Of a stretch of DNA of 64,000 nt, positions 22,536 through 31,573 are shown in pieces. The position numbers were made by a program, and so were the translations under genes. The notes under the pieces are model-generated. The model did not search any database. It was not told the DNA's origin and worked only from the letters and a program-made list of their open reading frames with translations. Every line of letters starts with the position of its first letter. Within the stretch, counting starts at the first letter, position 1. This stretch comes from Prevotellaceae bacterium MN60. GTDB lineage: Bacteria; Bacteroidota; Bacteroidia; Bacteroidales; Bacteroidaceae. The stretch is taken from NCBI GenBank assembly GCA_900199555.1, contig FZQZ01000003.1, positions 124,001 to 188,000 on the forward strand, in the 5' to 3' direction.

Positions 22536-25481
22536 TTAGTATCCGAAGACCTCTTCGATTGTGAGTCGGCGGATAGGACCGATCTTTTCGAGTGACGGCA
22601 TGTCGAGTTCTTTCTCATCACCAAGGATGACGTAGCGGTAAGGCTTGCGAGCTACATGCTGCTGTTCGAAACGGACGATGTCCTGAAGCGTTACGTTCTG
22701 CAGGTTGCGATAGGTCTGCTCGTTGAGATCGTAAGAGAGACCGAGGCGCTGCATAGAGAGGTAGAGGTTGAGCACATTCATCTTGGTGATGCGCTGGCTG
22801 GCCATCTGCTTCAACACAGCATCCTTGGCAATCTGGAAGGCTGCCTCTGACTGTGGGATAGTATCAAGAATCTGGTGGAACTGGCGTACGCAGTCCATCA
22901 TCTTATCGTTCTGAGTGATGATATGCGTGAAGAAGGTCTGCTTGTCGTCCTTCTTAGAACCACGACCATAGCTGGCATAGGCATTATACGCCAAACCACG
23001 GGCCTCGCGCAACTCCTGGAACACAATACCATTCATGCCGCCACCGAAATACTCGTTGTAGGCGGTGATAGTGGCTGCTTCGTCGATGTTGACAGGGCGG
23101 TTGGTGTTGTGGAACATACGCATATAGATGTTCTTAGCATCGTAGGGGGCAATCCATACCTCGTTGGTAGGTGTCTGCTGAGGAGTGAAGGGCTTGCCTA
23201 CGGGCACGGCCTTGAGCTGCTTAGCGGTCTTGTGCTGCTTAGCGAGAACGGCAGAAAGCTGCTTGGTGGTCATAGGACCATAGTAGAGCACGGTGTGCTG
23301 CATATCAGAGAGGCCGGCCAAGAGGCTGAGCAACTGCTGAGGATCGGTGTCGCGAAGCTGCTGGGCAGTCATATCGTTACGGCGCATATTGTGAGGGCCA
23401 TAAACGCTATAGTAGTAGAGGTAGTCGAAGCAGGTGCGCTGGTCGCTCTTAGCGTCTTCACGCTCCTTGAGAACGAGGTCAACAAACTGCTCGTATGACT
23501 CCTTGTCGGCCTTGGCATGGTGGAGCACATCCTCCATCAGCTTCAGTGCCTCAGGCATATTCTCGTTGAGTCCGCTGAGGGTGATGTTCAGGGCGTCGGC
23601 ATTGACACTAACGCTGTAGTTGCAGGCGAGCTTATAGAACTTCTGCTGGATATCGGCAGGGGTGAGCTTGTCGGTACCAACATAGTCGAGATAGTTGCTG
23701 GCCATATCATAGCGGTTGTCGTCCTCATGACCAAAGTCATAACGGAAGACAAGGGTGAAGAGGTCGTTGTCGGTATTCTGCTTATAGAGAAGGGGTAAGC
23801 CCTTCTTAACAGTGCCCTTGGTCATATCCTTGTCGAAGTCAACGAAGACGGGCTGGATAGGTTCTACCTTAGACTGCTGGATATCCTTTACAAACTGACT
23901 GACGAGGTCGCGGTTGGTGGGGATAGGTGTGATGGCAGGCTTATCAATCTTCTTCTGCAGTGAGTCAACACCCTGCTTCTTGAAGACGGTGGCATAACCA
24001 CTGGTAAAGAAGCGGTTGGCAAAGTCAACAATCTGCTGCTTGGTCATGCCAGCCACACGCTGCATCTTGCCCATGTGCTGCTGCCAAGAGTCGCCATTGA
24101 TAAAGGAGTTCATCTGCTGACGTACGCGCCAGAGGTTGTTGTCAACGGAGTGCTGATAGCTCAGCTTCATATTGTTGACAATGCTGGGCAACAGATCGTC
24201 GGAGAAGTTACCCTTCTTCAGATTGTCGAGCTCGGCAAGCATCAGGGCGCGAACCTCTTCGAGCGACTGACCGGGCTTGGGCTGACCTACCAACAGGAAA
24301 GTAGAGTAGTCTTGCTGGGTCTGCATACCTGCACCAGCGCTCTGCACACGCATCTGCTGATTGAGGTTGAGGTCGAGAAGGCCAGCCTTACCATTGTTCA
24401 GCATCTCGCCAATCACATCAAGGGTGTCGCAAGCCAGTTCGCTAGCTTTTGGTGCCAACCAGCCTACCCATACCTGCTCGGTCTGCTGACCAACAACAGT
24501 GGTATCAGTAGGAGCCACCAAGGGGCGCTGGACAGGGAATACGGGCTGGGGAACAAGACCAGGGATACCCGCTGTAGAAGCGCCGGGAACGGTAACGGAG
24601 GGCTTCCAACCGCCGAAATACTTCTCGATGATAGCAATGGTCTGGTCGGGATCGAAGTCACCAGCCATACAGATAGCTACATTGTTGGGTACATACCACT
24701 TGTTGAAGTAGTTCTTGATATTGGTGATAGAGGGGTTCTTCAGGTGCTCCTGCGTACCAATGGTGGTCTGAGTGCCATAGGGGTGTGTAGGTGTGAGCTT
24801 CTTGCCCAGTGCACTCCAAATCTTGTCACCATCGTCGGTGAGGTAGATGTTATACTCCTCATATACAGCCTCCAGCTCGGTATGGAAACCACGGATAACC
24901 ATATTCTGGAAACGGTCGGCCTGAATCTTAGCCCAGTTGTCAATCTCATTAGAGGGGATGTCCTCTACATAACAGGTGACATCGTTAGAGGTGAAGGCAT
25001 TGGTGCCCTGAGCACCGATGGCAGCCATCAACTTGTCGTACTCATTGGGAATGAAGTAGCGGGCAGCCACCTGCGATACACTGTCGATGCCATGATAGGC
25101 AGCCTTGCGCGCCTGTGGGTCGGTAAGACGGCGATAGGCCTCATAGCGAGCCTCGATGTCGGCAAGCAGAGGAGCCTCGGCAGCGGCATCGGTAACACCG
25201 AAATGATTGGTACCCTTGAACATGAGGTGCTCCAGATAGTGAGCCAGACCTGTGGTTTCGGCAGGGTCGTTCTTTGAACCGGTACGCACGGCAATATAGG
25301 TCTGAATGCGTGGTTTTTCTTTGTTGACAGAAAGATATACCTTCAGTCCGTTATCCAATGTGTAGATGCGGGTCTTGGTAATGTCACCTTCTACCGTCTT
25401 GTAGTCACGAGCCGTGAGTGCAAGAGGAATACAGGTGAGAAGGCCCAATAGTAAAAAAAGAAAGCCTTGATTTTTTTTCAT
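22536..25481 (-). CDS. M16 family zinc metallopeptidase
   Basis: A 981-residue exported protease of the insulinase/pitrilysin family. Signal peptide (FLFLLLGLLTCIPLALTA). The inverted zinc motif HYLEH is at 81-85, with the downstream Glu in LEAVYEEYN near 211. The expected second, inactive M16 domain is in the C-terminal half (RYDFGHEDDNRYDMASNYLD onwards), so this is the two-domain type fused in one chain. It probably degrades peptides in the periplasm or at the surface. Last gene of the hflX-DUF4954-M16 run, 98 nt after the DUF4954 stop. Confidence 0.92.
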   Translation of the reverse strand: MKKNQGFLFLLLGLLTCIPLALTARDYKTVEGDITKTRIYTLDNGLKVYLSVNKEKPRIQTYIAVRTGSKNDPAETTGLAHYLEHLMFKGTNHFGVTDAAAEAPLLADIEARYEAYRRLTDPQARKAAYHGIDSVSQVAARYFIPNEYDKLMAAIGAQGTNAFTSNDVTCYVEDIPSNEIDNWAKIQADRFQNMVIRGFHTELEAVYEEYNIYLTDDGDKIWSALGKKLTPTHPYGTQTTIGTQEHLKNPSITNIKNYFNKWYVPNNVAICMAGDFDPDQTIAIIEKYFGGWKPSVTVPGASTAGIPGLVPQPVFPVQRPLVAPTDTTVVGQQTEQVWVGWLAPKASELACDTLDVIGEMLNNGKAGLLDLNLNQQMRVQSAGAGMQTQQDYSTFLLVGQPKPGQSLEEVRALMLAELDNLKKGNFSDDLLPSIVNNMKLSYQHSVDNNLWRVRQQMNSFINGDSWQQHMGKMQRVAGMTKQQIVDFANRFFTSGYATVFKKQGVDSLQKKIDKPAITPIPTNRDLVSQFVKDIQQSKVEPIQPVFVDFDKDMTKGTVKKGLPLLYKQNTDNDLFTLVFRYDFGHEDDNRYDMASNYLDYVGTDKLTPADIQQKFYKLACNYSVSVNADALNITLSGLNENMPEALKLMEDVLHHAKADKESYEQFVDLVLKEREDAKSDQRTCFDYLYYYSVYGPHNMRRNDMTAQQLRDTDPQQLLSLLAGLSDMQHTVLYYGPMTTKQLSAVLAKQHKTAKQLKAVPVGKPFTPQQTPTNEVWIAPYDAKNIYMRMFHNTNRPVNIDEAATITAYNEYFGGGMNGIVFQELREARGLAYNAYASYGRGSKKDDKQTFFTHIITQNDKMMDCVRQFHQILDTIPQSEAAFQIAKDAVLKQMASQRITKMNVLNLYLSMQRLGLSYDLNEQTYRNLQNVTLQDIVRFEQQHVARKPYRYVILGDEKELDMPSLEKIGPIRRLTIEEVFGY

Positions 25482-25521
25482 CTTTTCTTAAATTAATTAT
25501 TATTTCAAGTTTCGCATTTGC

Positions 25522-25570
25522 TCAACTTTCAGGAGTTAACTCCCTTAACTCCATAACTTGAGAAAGTTGA
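25522..25570. repeat. Inverted repeat between M16 and DUF4954 genes
   Basis: TCAACTTTC (25522-25530) pairs with GAAAGTTGA (25562-25570). Inside are two GAGTTAA-type direct units (GGAGTTAACTCCC, TTAACTCC). No long T-run. It may be an mRNA-processing hairpin or a small dispersed repeat. Confidence 0.45.
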
Positions 25571-25579
25571 ATTGTTAGC

Positions 25580-27433
25580 TTAGTCTTCATAATCAGTCTC
25601 GTGGTCGAGCTTAGAGATAAAGTCGTCGTAAACCTCCTGCTCGACATCACCCATAGCAAACTCCTTGTCGGCATCCTTGCGTATCTCGGCAATCCATGCA
25701 CGACGGGCAGTGACATAGTCTTCACGGATGCGCTCGATGGCTGCATCAGAGAGCTCGTCGATACCATAGTAGTCGAGTATCAGCTGATAGGTCCATGCCC
25801 ACTGGTACTCGCGGTAGTGCTCATTGATTTCCTCAAAACGACTGGTGACCTCACGAATACTCTCGATGGCACCACTCTTGATATCGTCTAACAGGCGCTG
25901 CTCTTCGCTGGCAGGCAACAAGAGACCGGAGAGGTCGTTCCACTGACCTAAACCAACAGTGGATGAGGGCTTGCCTAAGAAGCCTCCCTTGACGGCGCGC
26001 TTTAAGACGGCACCCATATAGATGCGCAGGGCGATATCGTAGTATTTGATGCCCTTGCTGAGTGAAGAGGCATTGATGATATACTCTTGGAAATTGTAAG
26101 AAGAGACATTCTTACCGCCTGCCTGACGCAGATTTTCCAGAATCTTCTTACCTTCGACGATCTCGCCAACAGTGAAGGGCGACAGCCAGTCGAAGTTGAT
26201 GATACTCTTACGCGAAGAGGCTGCACGCTTGTCGCGCTTAGGCCACTTCTTGATATCACGATAGAGACCCACAGTGGTGATATTGCGACCGGGCACGATA
26301 TACATGGTGTCGCCGTATGCCAACAGATAGGCAAAAGGCAGGCAGCGCATATCGGGATGGTTCATCAGCTTGCCGAAGCAGACACTAAAAGCACCAATAT
26401 TGGCTGGCATCAGCACATAGGCACCTGAGGCGGTCTTAGAGCCACGCTCCAGGGTGCCATAGTGGAGAGGTCCCATCTTATAGGCGTGGTTAGAGAAGTT
26501 GGTATTGGAACCTGCATTATAGAAAGAGAACTCACCACCAATCAATAGAGAACTCTTATGATGAGAGGCAGAGAATGGACCACAGAAGGCTGCACACGCC
26601 TCACCATTAGCCATATACGAATTGGCAAAGAAAACACTGGCCTCGGCAGTGAAGCCATTGGTGATCTGACAGGCCTCACCGACAAAGCAGTCTTGCATCT
26701 TTACCGAATTGGTGATAGAACAACCGTTAGAGATGATGCTGTTCTCACAGATAACACCTGTACCGATATATACCGAGTCGTCCTTGGAAGAAAGGATGGT
26801 GCAATCGCTCAGACGGGCAGCGCCATTGATTTCGCAGTCGTCCTTGACCACAGTATTGGTAATCTCCTTAGAGTTGATAATCTTCACACCATTACCGATG
26901 GTACCACGCTCGGGCTGGGTGAAACGAATCTCCTCGTTGATGAGTCGGGTGAGACTATCCTTGAGCTGCTTATCCTTGAAATACTTCACCATGAAGGCTG
27001 CCAACTGGGAGTTGAGGTCGTGGAAGAGTACCACATTGCCGTCGCCCATCTCGTTGAGCACGCTAATGAGGTGACCTTCACCAAAAGAAGCGCCATCGGT
27101 AGTCTCCATAGTAGAGATGTTGCTGATGTAACAGTCGTCGCCGATGGTGTAGTTGTTGATAAAGTTGCCTACCTTCTCGATCAGGCAGTTGTCGCCGACG
27201 GTGACATTGCGCAGGGTGGCATCATTGATGCCGGCATGCTTGGTGAAGCCCTTGGTAACCTCTACCTGCTTCTCGAACACGCCGAGACGGATGTCACCAT
27301 AGAATACTACACGATGGAAGCCATAGGGAGAGAAATCCTCAGCTACAAGAACGCGACTCCAGTCTTCTGCCCAGCAGCTGTTCTGCTCTAGCAAGGCAAT
27401 CTCTTCATCTCTCAGTTGTCTGTAATCTTTCAT
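25580..27433 (-). CDS. DUF4954 family protein, beta-helix type
   Basis: 617 residues with no signal peptide. Residues about 70-330 show the hexapeptide periodicity of left-handed beta helices found in sugar-nucleotide transferases (VTVGDNCLIEKVGNFINNYT, IGDDCYISNISTMETTDGAS, IENGC-like SIISNGCSITNSVKMQDC). The rest is helical. I recognise it as the Bacteroidota-specific DUF4954 family. A nucleotidyl- or acyltransferase-like role is inferred from the fold only. It lies 22 nt after hflX and precedes the M16 gene. Confidence 0.8.
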   Translation of the reverse strand: MKDYRQLRDEEIALLEQNSCWAEDWSRVLVAEDFSPYGFHRVVFYGDIRLGVFEKQVEVTKGFTKHAGINDATLRNVTVGDNCLIEKVGNFINNYTIGDDCYISNISTMETTDGASFGEGHLISVLNEMGDGNVVLFHDLNSQLAAFMVKYFKDKQLKDSLTRLINEEIRFTQPERGTIGNGVKIINSKEITNTVVKDDCEINGAARLSDCTILSSKDDSVYIGTGVICENSIISNGCSITNSVKMQDCFVGEACQITNGFTAEASVFFANSYMANGEACAAFCGPFSASHHKSSLLIGGEFSFYNAGSNTNFSNHAYKMGPLHYGTLERGSKTASGAYVLMPANIGAFSVCFGKLMNHPDMRCLPFAYLLAYGDTMYIVPGRNITTVGLYRDIKKWPKRDKRAASSRKSIINFDWLSPFTVGEIVEGKKILENLRQAGGKNVSSYNFQEYIINASSLSKGIKYYDIALRIYMGAVLKRAVKGGFLGKPSSTVGLGQWNDLSGLLLPASEEQRLLDDIKSGAIESIREVTSRFEEINEHYREYQWAWTYQLILDYYGIDELSDAAIERIREDYVTARRAWIAEIRKDADKEFAMGDVEQEVYDDFISKLDHETDYED

Positions 27434-27455
27434 AAGTGAATGATATGTGGTTAGG

Positions 27456-28772
27456 TTATTCTTCTACAGTATAAAGGAAATCGTTATACGGATATTTCTG
27501 GACGTGCAACTCGCGAACACGCTTGTAGAGTGTTTCGCGCAGCGTGTCGATATTCTCTTTCTGCTTGGCAGAGATAAACAGGCACTCCAGATAGTGCTGG
27601 TTCTCGCCAGTACGCGCCATCCACGTCTTCTTCAGGTCATCAAGGGTGAGATTCTCCTTGGTAAGTGGCGTCAGGTCGTCGGAATCTTTCTCTACCCAGG
27701 TGTAAGCGTCAATCTTGTTGAACACCAGCATAGCGGGCTTATCGGCACAACCGAGGTCAGCGAGGGTTTTCTCTACCACCTTGATCTGCTCCTCAAAGTC
27801 GGGATGGGAGATATCTACCACGTGTACGAGAATATCTGCCTCGCGCACCTCGTCGAGGGTAGACTTGAAGGAGTCAACCAGGTCGGTGGGCAACTTGCGG
27901 ATGAAACCAACGGTATCGGCCAAGAGGAAAGGAAGGTTATCGATAACCATCTTGCGCACGGTGGTATCCAGCGTGGCGAAGAGCTTATTCTCGGCAAAGA
28001 CATCACTCTTGGCCAAAAGATTCATCATGGTTGACTTACCTACATTGGTATAGCCCACCAGAGCCACACGAATGAGGCGGCCACGGTTTTTACGCTGGGT
28101 AGTCTTCTGCTTGTCGATATCTACCAAACGCTCCTTTAACAGTGAGATACGCTGACGGATGATACGCTGGTCCATCTCCAACTGGGTTTCACCAGGACCA
28201 CGCAAACCTACACTACCCTTTCCGCCACCAGAACCAGAGCCACCACCCTGGCGCTCCAAGTGAGTCCACAGGCGCTGCAGACGAGGCAGCATATAGCGAT
28301 ATTGTGCCAACTCTACCTGCGTCTTAGCTTCAGCAGTCTGGGCACGCATGGCAAAGATGTCGAGAATGAGCGAGGTACGGTCTAGAATCTTCACCTTCAG
28401 CTCGGCTTCGATATTGCGCATCTGCTTGGCACTAAGTTCATCATCGAAGATAACCATACCAATAGGTTGTGGTGCATCCTGACCCTCTTCGGGTTCTGGA
28501 GAACCTGCATCCAACCAATCGTAATAGGCATCCTCTTGTTGCTTGATGTATTGACTGATTTCTTCGAGCTTACCCTTGCCGACATAGGTTACCTGACTGG
28601 GGCCTTGCACCTTCTGCGTAAAGCGCTTCACAGTGACTGCACCAGCGGTATCAGCGAGGAATTCCAGCTCGTCAAGGTATTCTTTAGTTTTAGCCTCGTC
28701 CTGCTCCTGCGTGATAAGTCCAACTAACACGGCAGTCTCAGCCTTGGCTTCAGAGATTACAAATTCTTTCAT
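27456..28772 (-). CDS. hflX: Ribosome-associated GTPase HflX
   Basis: Splits stalled or hibernating 70S ribosomes under stress. 438 residues from the ATG at 28772. The longer reading to 28874 would start upstream of the promoter (TACCTTTG complement at 28792-28799). An N-terminal HflX domain (QKVQGPSQVTYVGKGKLEEI) and a glycine-rich linker (GGGSGSGGGKGSVGLRGPGE) precede the G domain with G1 GYTNVGKST, DTVGFIRKLP and NKID. Divergent from nagB with a shared 112-nt promoter region. Confidence 0.95.
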   Translation of the reverse strand: MKEFVISEAKAETAVLVGLITQEQDEAKTKEYLDELEFLADTAGAVTVKRFTQKVQGPSQVTYVGKGKLEEISQYIKQQEDAYYDWLDAGSPEPEEGQDAPQPIGMVIFDDELSAKQMRNIEAELKVKILDRTSLILDIFAMRAQTAEAKTQVELAQYRYMLPRLQRLWTHLERQGGGSGSGGGKGSVGLRGPGETQLEMDQRIIRQRISLLKERLVDIDKQKTTQRKNRGRLIRVALVGYTNVGKSTMMNLLAKSDVFAENKLFATLDTTVRKMVIDNLPFLLADTVGFIRKLPTDLVDSFKSTLDEVREADILVHVVDISHPDFEEQIKVVEKTLADLGCADKPAMLVFNKIDAYTWVEKDSDDLTPLTKENLTLDDLKKTWMARTGENQHYLECLFISAKQKENIDTLRETLYKRVRELHVQKYPYNDFLYTVEE

Positions 28773-28791
28773 ATCGATATAAAATATGCTG

Positions 28792-28849
28792 CAAAGGTAG
28801 GAAAAAATATCTATTTCCATACATGTTTTCAGAATTTTTCTTACCTTTG
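28792..28849. promoter_or_regulatory. Divergent promoters of hflX (minus) and nagB (plus)
   Basis: TACCTTTG on the minus strand at 28792-28799 serves hflX (leader about 16 nt). TACCTTTG on the plus strand at 28842-28849 serves nagB (leader about 31 nt). Confidence 0.7.
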
Positions 28850-28884
28850 CACCCAACATCGTAAAATTTAACACCTAAAAACTT

Positions 28885-29676
28885 ATGAGAGTAATTATTG
28901 AACCTAACTATCAAAAGATGTCGCAATGGGCTGCAGAGCACGTTATTGAGCGCATCAACGCATTCAAACCAACCAAAGAGAAACCATTTGTACTGGGACT
29001 GCCTACCGGCTCATCGCCCGAAGGAATGTATGCCTGCTTGGTGAAAGCCAACAAGGAGGGACGTGTATCATTTAAGAACGTGCTGACGTTTAACATGGAC
29101 GAGTATGTAGGACTGCCCGAAGAGCATCCTGAGAGCTACCACTCGTTTATGGCACGCAACCTGTTTGACCATATAGACTGCCCGAAAGAGAATATTCATA
29201 TTCTGAATGGCAATGCTAAAGACCTGGAGGCGGAGTGTGCACACTACGAAGAGATGATTCGTGAGGCTGGCGGCATCGACTTGTTTATCGGTGGTATCGG
29301 TCCTGACGGACACATCGCCTTTAACGAGCCTTACTCATCGCTCACCAGTCGTACACGCGTAAAGACACTGACTACCGACACTATCATTGCTAACTCACGC
29401 TTCTTCGACAACGACGTGAACAAGGTGCCTAAGCTGGCGCTGACCGTAGGTGTAGGTACCGTGATGGACGCTAAGGAGGTGATGATTCTGGTGAATGGTC
29501 ACCACAAGGCTCGCGCACTGAAGGCTGCCATCGAGGGGGCTGTTACGCACGAATGGACCATCTCAGCACTGCAGATGCACCAGCACGGCATCATCGTAGC
29601 TGACGAACCTGCAACAGACGAACTGAAGGTGGCTACCTACAAATACTTCAAGGATATCGAGAAGGATAACCTGTAA
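28885..29676 (+). CDS. nagB: Glucosamine-6-phosphate deaminase
   Basis: Converts glucosamine 6-phosphate to fructose 6-phosphate and ammonia, feeding amino sugars into glycolysis. 263 residues, standard length. Family motifs are present: [29 protein letters not shown] with the catalytic Asp, and [14 protein letters not shown] with the catalytic His and Glu region. It has its own promoter and ends at a bidirectional terminator facing dnaA, so it is monocistronic. Confidence 0.96.
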   Translation: MRVIIEPNYQKMSQWAAEHVIERINAFKPTKEKPFVLGLPTGSSPEGMYACLVKANKEGRVSFKNVLTFNMDEYVGLPEEHPESYHSFMARNLFDHIDCPKENIHILNGNAKDLEAECAHYEEMIREAGGIDLFIGGIGPDGHIAFNEPYSSLTSRTRVKTLTTDTIIANSRFFDNDVNKVPKLALTVGVGTVMDAKEVMILVNGHHKARALKAAIEGAVTHEWTISALQMHQHGIIVADEPATDELKVATYKYFKDIEKDNL

Positions 29677-29679
29677 GAA

Positions 29680-29750
29680 GTAAGAAGGCTGAAATAAGAG
29701 GTCCGAGGCCTGAAGTAAAAAGGCTGAAATAAGAGGCCTGAAGGTAAGAT
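29680..29750 (+). repeat. Direct AAGGCTGAAATAAGAGG repeats after nagB
   Basis: The unit AAGGCTGAAATAAGAGG occurs twice, separated by TCCGAGGCCTGAAGTAA. Partial units (AAGTAAGAAGG, CCTGAAGGTAAG) flank it. A short local tandem array between nagB and its terminator. Confidence 0.6.
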
Positions 29751-29753
29751 AAC

Positions 29754-29790
29754 AAAAAACTTCCAACCAAATGGCTGGAAGTTTTTTTAT
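29754..29790. terminator. Bidirectional terminator between nagB and dnaA
   Basis: AAAAAACTTCCAACC-AAAT-GGCTGGAAGTTTTTTT, a 9-10 bp stem with one mismatch, with A and T tracts on either side. It overlaps the dnaA stop region. Confidence 0.85.
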
Positions 29791-31196
29791 TTCTTCAACT
29801 TAAAGGAGTTTTCAATACTAGAGATTTCGGCAGAGAAGGCCTTGTCAATCTTCAGGCGCTGCTCTACAGTAGAACAACTGTGGATAACAGTAGAGTGGTC
29901 GCGACCACCAATGAGCTGACCAATGCGTGAAGCGGGCATCTTGGTGTACTTCTGAGCGAGATACATAGAAATCTGACGTACCATCACGAAATCGCGCTTG
30001 CGACTCTTGCTGAATACATTCTGCTGAGAGACATTATAGTGGTTGCAAACCTTCTCTAAGATATCGTCAATAGTAAGAGGCTTGTTGTCAATCTTCACAG
30101 CACGCTTCACCACGCGCTCAGCCAACTGCATATTAACATCAGAGTTGTAGACAACAGAATAAGCCAGCAGTGAATTGATGACACCCTCCAAGTCGCGCAC
30201 GCTACCATTGGCAGTCTCGGCAATGAAGCGGATAACGTCGGCAGGGATCTTCAAACCGTCACGACGGCACTTAGAATTCAGGATATCTACGCACAACTGC
30301 ACGTTAGGCTTCTCCAACTCAGCAATCAGTCCACAAGAGAAACGGGTGAGCATACGGTCGGCTAACCACTTGAGATCTACAGGAGGACGGTCGCTGGCAA
30401 GGATAATCTGCTTGCCCAAACGGAACAGGTGATCGAAGATGTGGAAGAAGGTAGCAACCGTCTTCTCGGCAGTAGCCCACTCCTGAACATCATCGACAAT
30501 CAGCACATCAATCGTCTGATAGAAGTTGATGAAGTCGTTGACGGTATTCTGGCGACTGGCATCGGTAAACTGTACCTGGAACAAGCGAGCAGATACATAG
30601 AGTACGCGCTTGCGAGGATACATCTCCTTACAACGAACACCAATAGCATTGATCAAGTGGGTCTTACCACATCCCGAAGGACCATAAATAAAGAATGGAT
30701 TGAAGGTAGACTTGCCCGGATGCTCAGCGATAGAGAGACCTACCGTGCGAGGCAGCTTATTAGAGTCGCCCTCGATATAGCTCTGGAAAGTCTTATGCGT
30801 ATCCAACTGTGGATTCAAATCCTGGGGTACAGCACTATCAAGCGTAGAAGGAGTCTTGTTGGTGGTGGTAACACCGCCAGTGGTATCAATCTTAACAGGC
30901 TCACTACCCTCTTCGTCGACAGTAATCTTATTTTTCTTGTCAACAACGATACGATAGTTAAGCTGTACGTTAGTACCAAAGCAACGCTGGAGTACCTTAT
31001 CCATCAAAGCCACATAGTATTGCTCCAAATACTCATACACATACCTACTCGGCACCTGTATGAGGAGAGTTCGGCTGTCTTCGTCATAATGCTCGAAAAC
31101 AATGGGCGCGAACCATGTCTTATATTGCTGCTCTGTGACGATGTCCTTAATCAAGTTAAGGCAGTTGTCCCAAAGCGCCTTTGGATTATTTACCAT
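29787..31196 (-). CDS. dnaA: Chromosomal replication initiator DnaA
   Basis: Binds oriC and opens the duplex. 469 residues. N-terminal domain I (ALWDNCLNLIKDIVTEQQYK) and a variable linker rich in Thr (100-125) precede the AAA+ domain with Walker A GPSGCGKTH and Walker B VLIVDDVQEW, where most homologues have ELQ or IQF. Domain IV has the DNA-binding signature GGRDHSTVIHS. The 377 nt upstream are A+T-rich but contain no clear TTATCCACA cluster. Confidence 0.96.
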   Translation of the reverse strand: MVNNPKALWDNCLNLIKDIVTEQQYKTWFAPIVFEHYDEDSRTLLIQVPSRYVYEYLEQYYVALMDKVLQRCFGTNVQLNYRIVVDKKNKITVDEEGSEPVKIDTTGGVTTTNKTPSTLDSAVPQDLNPQLDTHKTFQSYIEGDSNKLPRTVGLSIAEHPGKSTFNPFFIYGPSGCGKTHLINAIGVRCKEMYPRKRVLYVSARLFQVQFTDASRQNTVNDFINFYQTIDVLIVDDVQEWATAEKTVATFFHIFDHLFRLGKQIILASDRPPVDLKWLADRMLTRFSCGLIAELEKPNVQLCVDILNSKCRRDGLKIPADVIRFIAETANGSVRDLEGVINSLLAYSVVYNSDVNMQLAERVVKRAVKIDNKPLTIDDILEKVCNHYNVSQQNVFSKSRKRDFVMVRQISMYLAQKYTKMPASRIGQLIGGRDHSTVIHSCSTVEQRLKIDKAFSAEISSIENSFKLKK

Positions 31197-31573
31197 GCGG
31201 CGTTTACTTATTTATTATATTAAAAATTAAAAGACGAATGTAGTCTTCGGTTTTTGTTTTCGATTGCAAAGTTCGCAATTTTTTTTCAAACAAACAAATC
31301 CGTATGATTTATACTTATTCAGGACAAAATTTGTAAACGCTTAATTTTTCGGGCGTTAGGAGATTTTTAAGACTTTTTATCTAAAAACCTACTTGTATAT
31401 ACGCATTTATTTGTTTTCCAATAAGTTATAAAAACACGCACACCAACCAAGTGGTGTGCATGTAGTTTATCTTAATATGCTCGAAAACATATTATATCAA
31501 GCACTTCTGCAAATCGCAGGAAGAAATAATCTGCCGACGCGTCTATTTAGACAAATTAAAAATTAGCGTTTTC
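31197..31573. other. A+T-rich gap upstream of dnaA
   Basis: 377 nt with homopolymer A and T runs, a small hairpin GATTGCAAAGTTCGCAATTT near 31263 and the terminator at 31438-31459. No convincing DnaA boxes and no supported gene were found. A weak minus-strand promoter (GAACTTTG near 31265-31275) may serve dnaA. Confidence 0.5.
31430..31459 (-). terminator. Terminator of the mlaD operon
   Basis: A perfect 8-bp stem GCACACCA/TGGTGTGC with a 6-nt loop, followed in minus sense by GTGTTTTTAT. It lies 114 nt after the mlaD-like stop. Confidence 0.7.

Noticed and set aside
24075..25277. 400-codon ORF on the plus strand opposite the M16 peptidase gene
   Set aside because: It mirrors the strongly supported M16 gene and has no family motif; it is an antisense shadow.
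31477..31566. 29-codon ORF MLENILYQALLQIAGRNN on the plus strand before mlaD
   Set aside because: No promoter or ribosome site, and it lies opposite the 3' end of the mlaD transcript. It cannot be supported from one sequence.
31197..31573. Replication origin next to dnaA
   Set aside because: A+T-rich, but no set of DnaA boxes could be found by eye.
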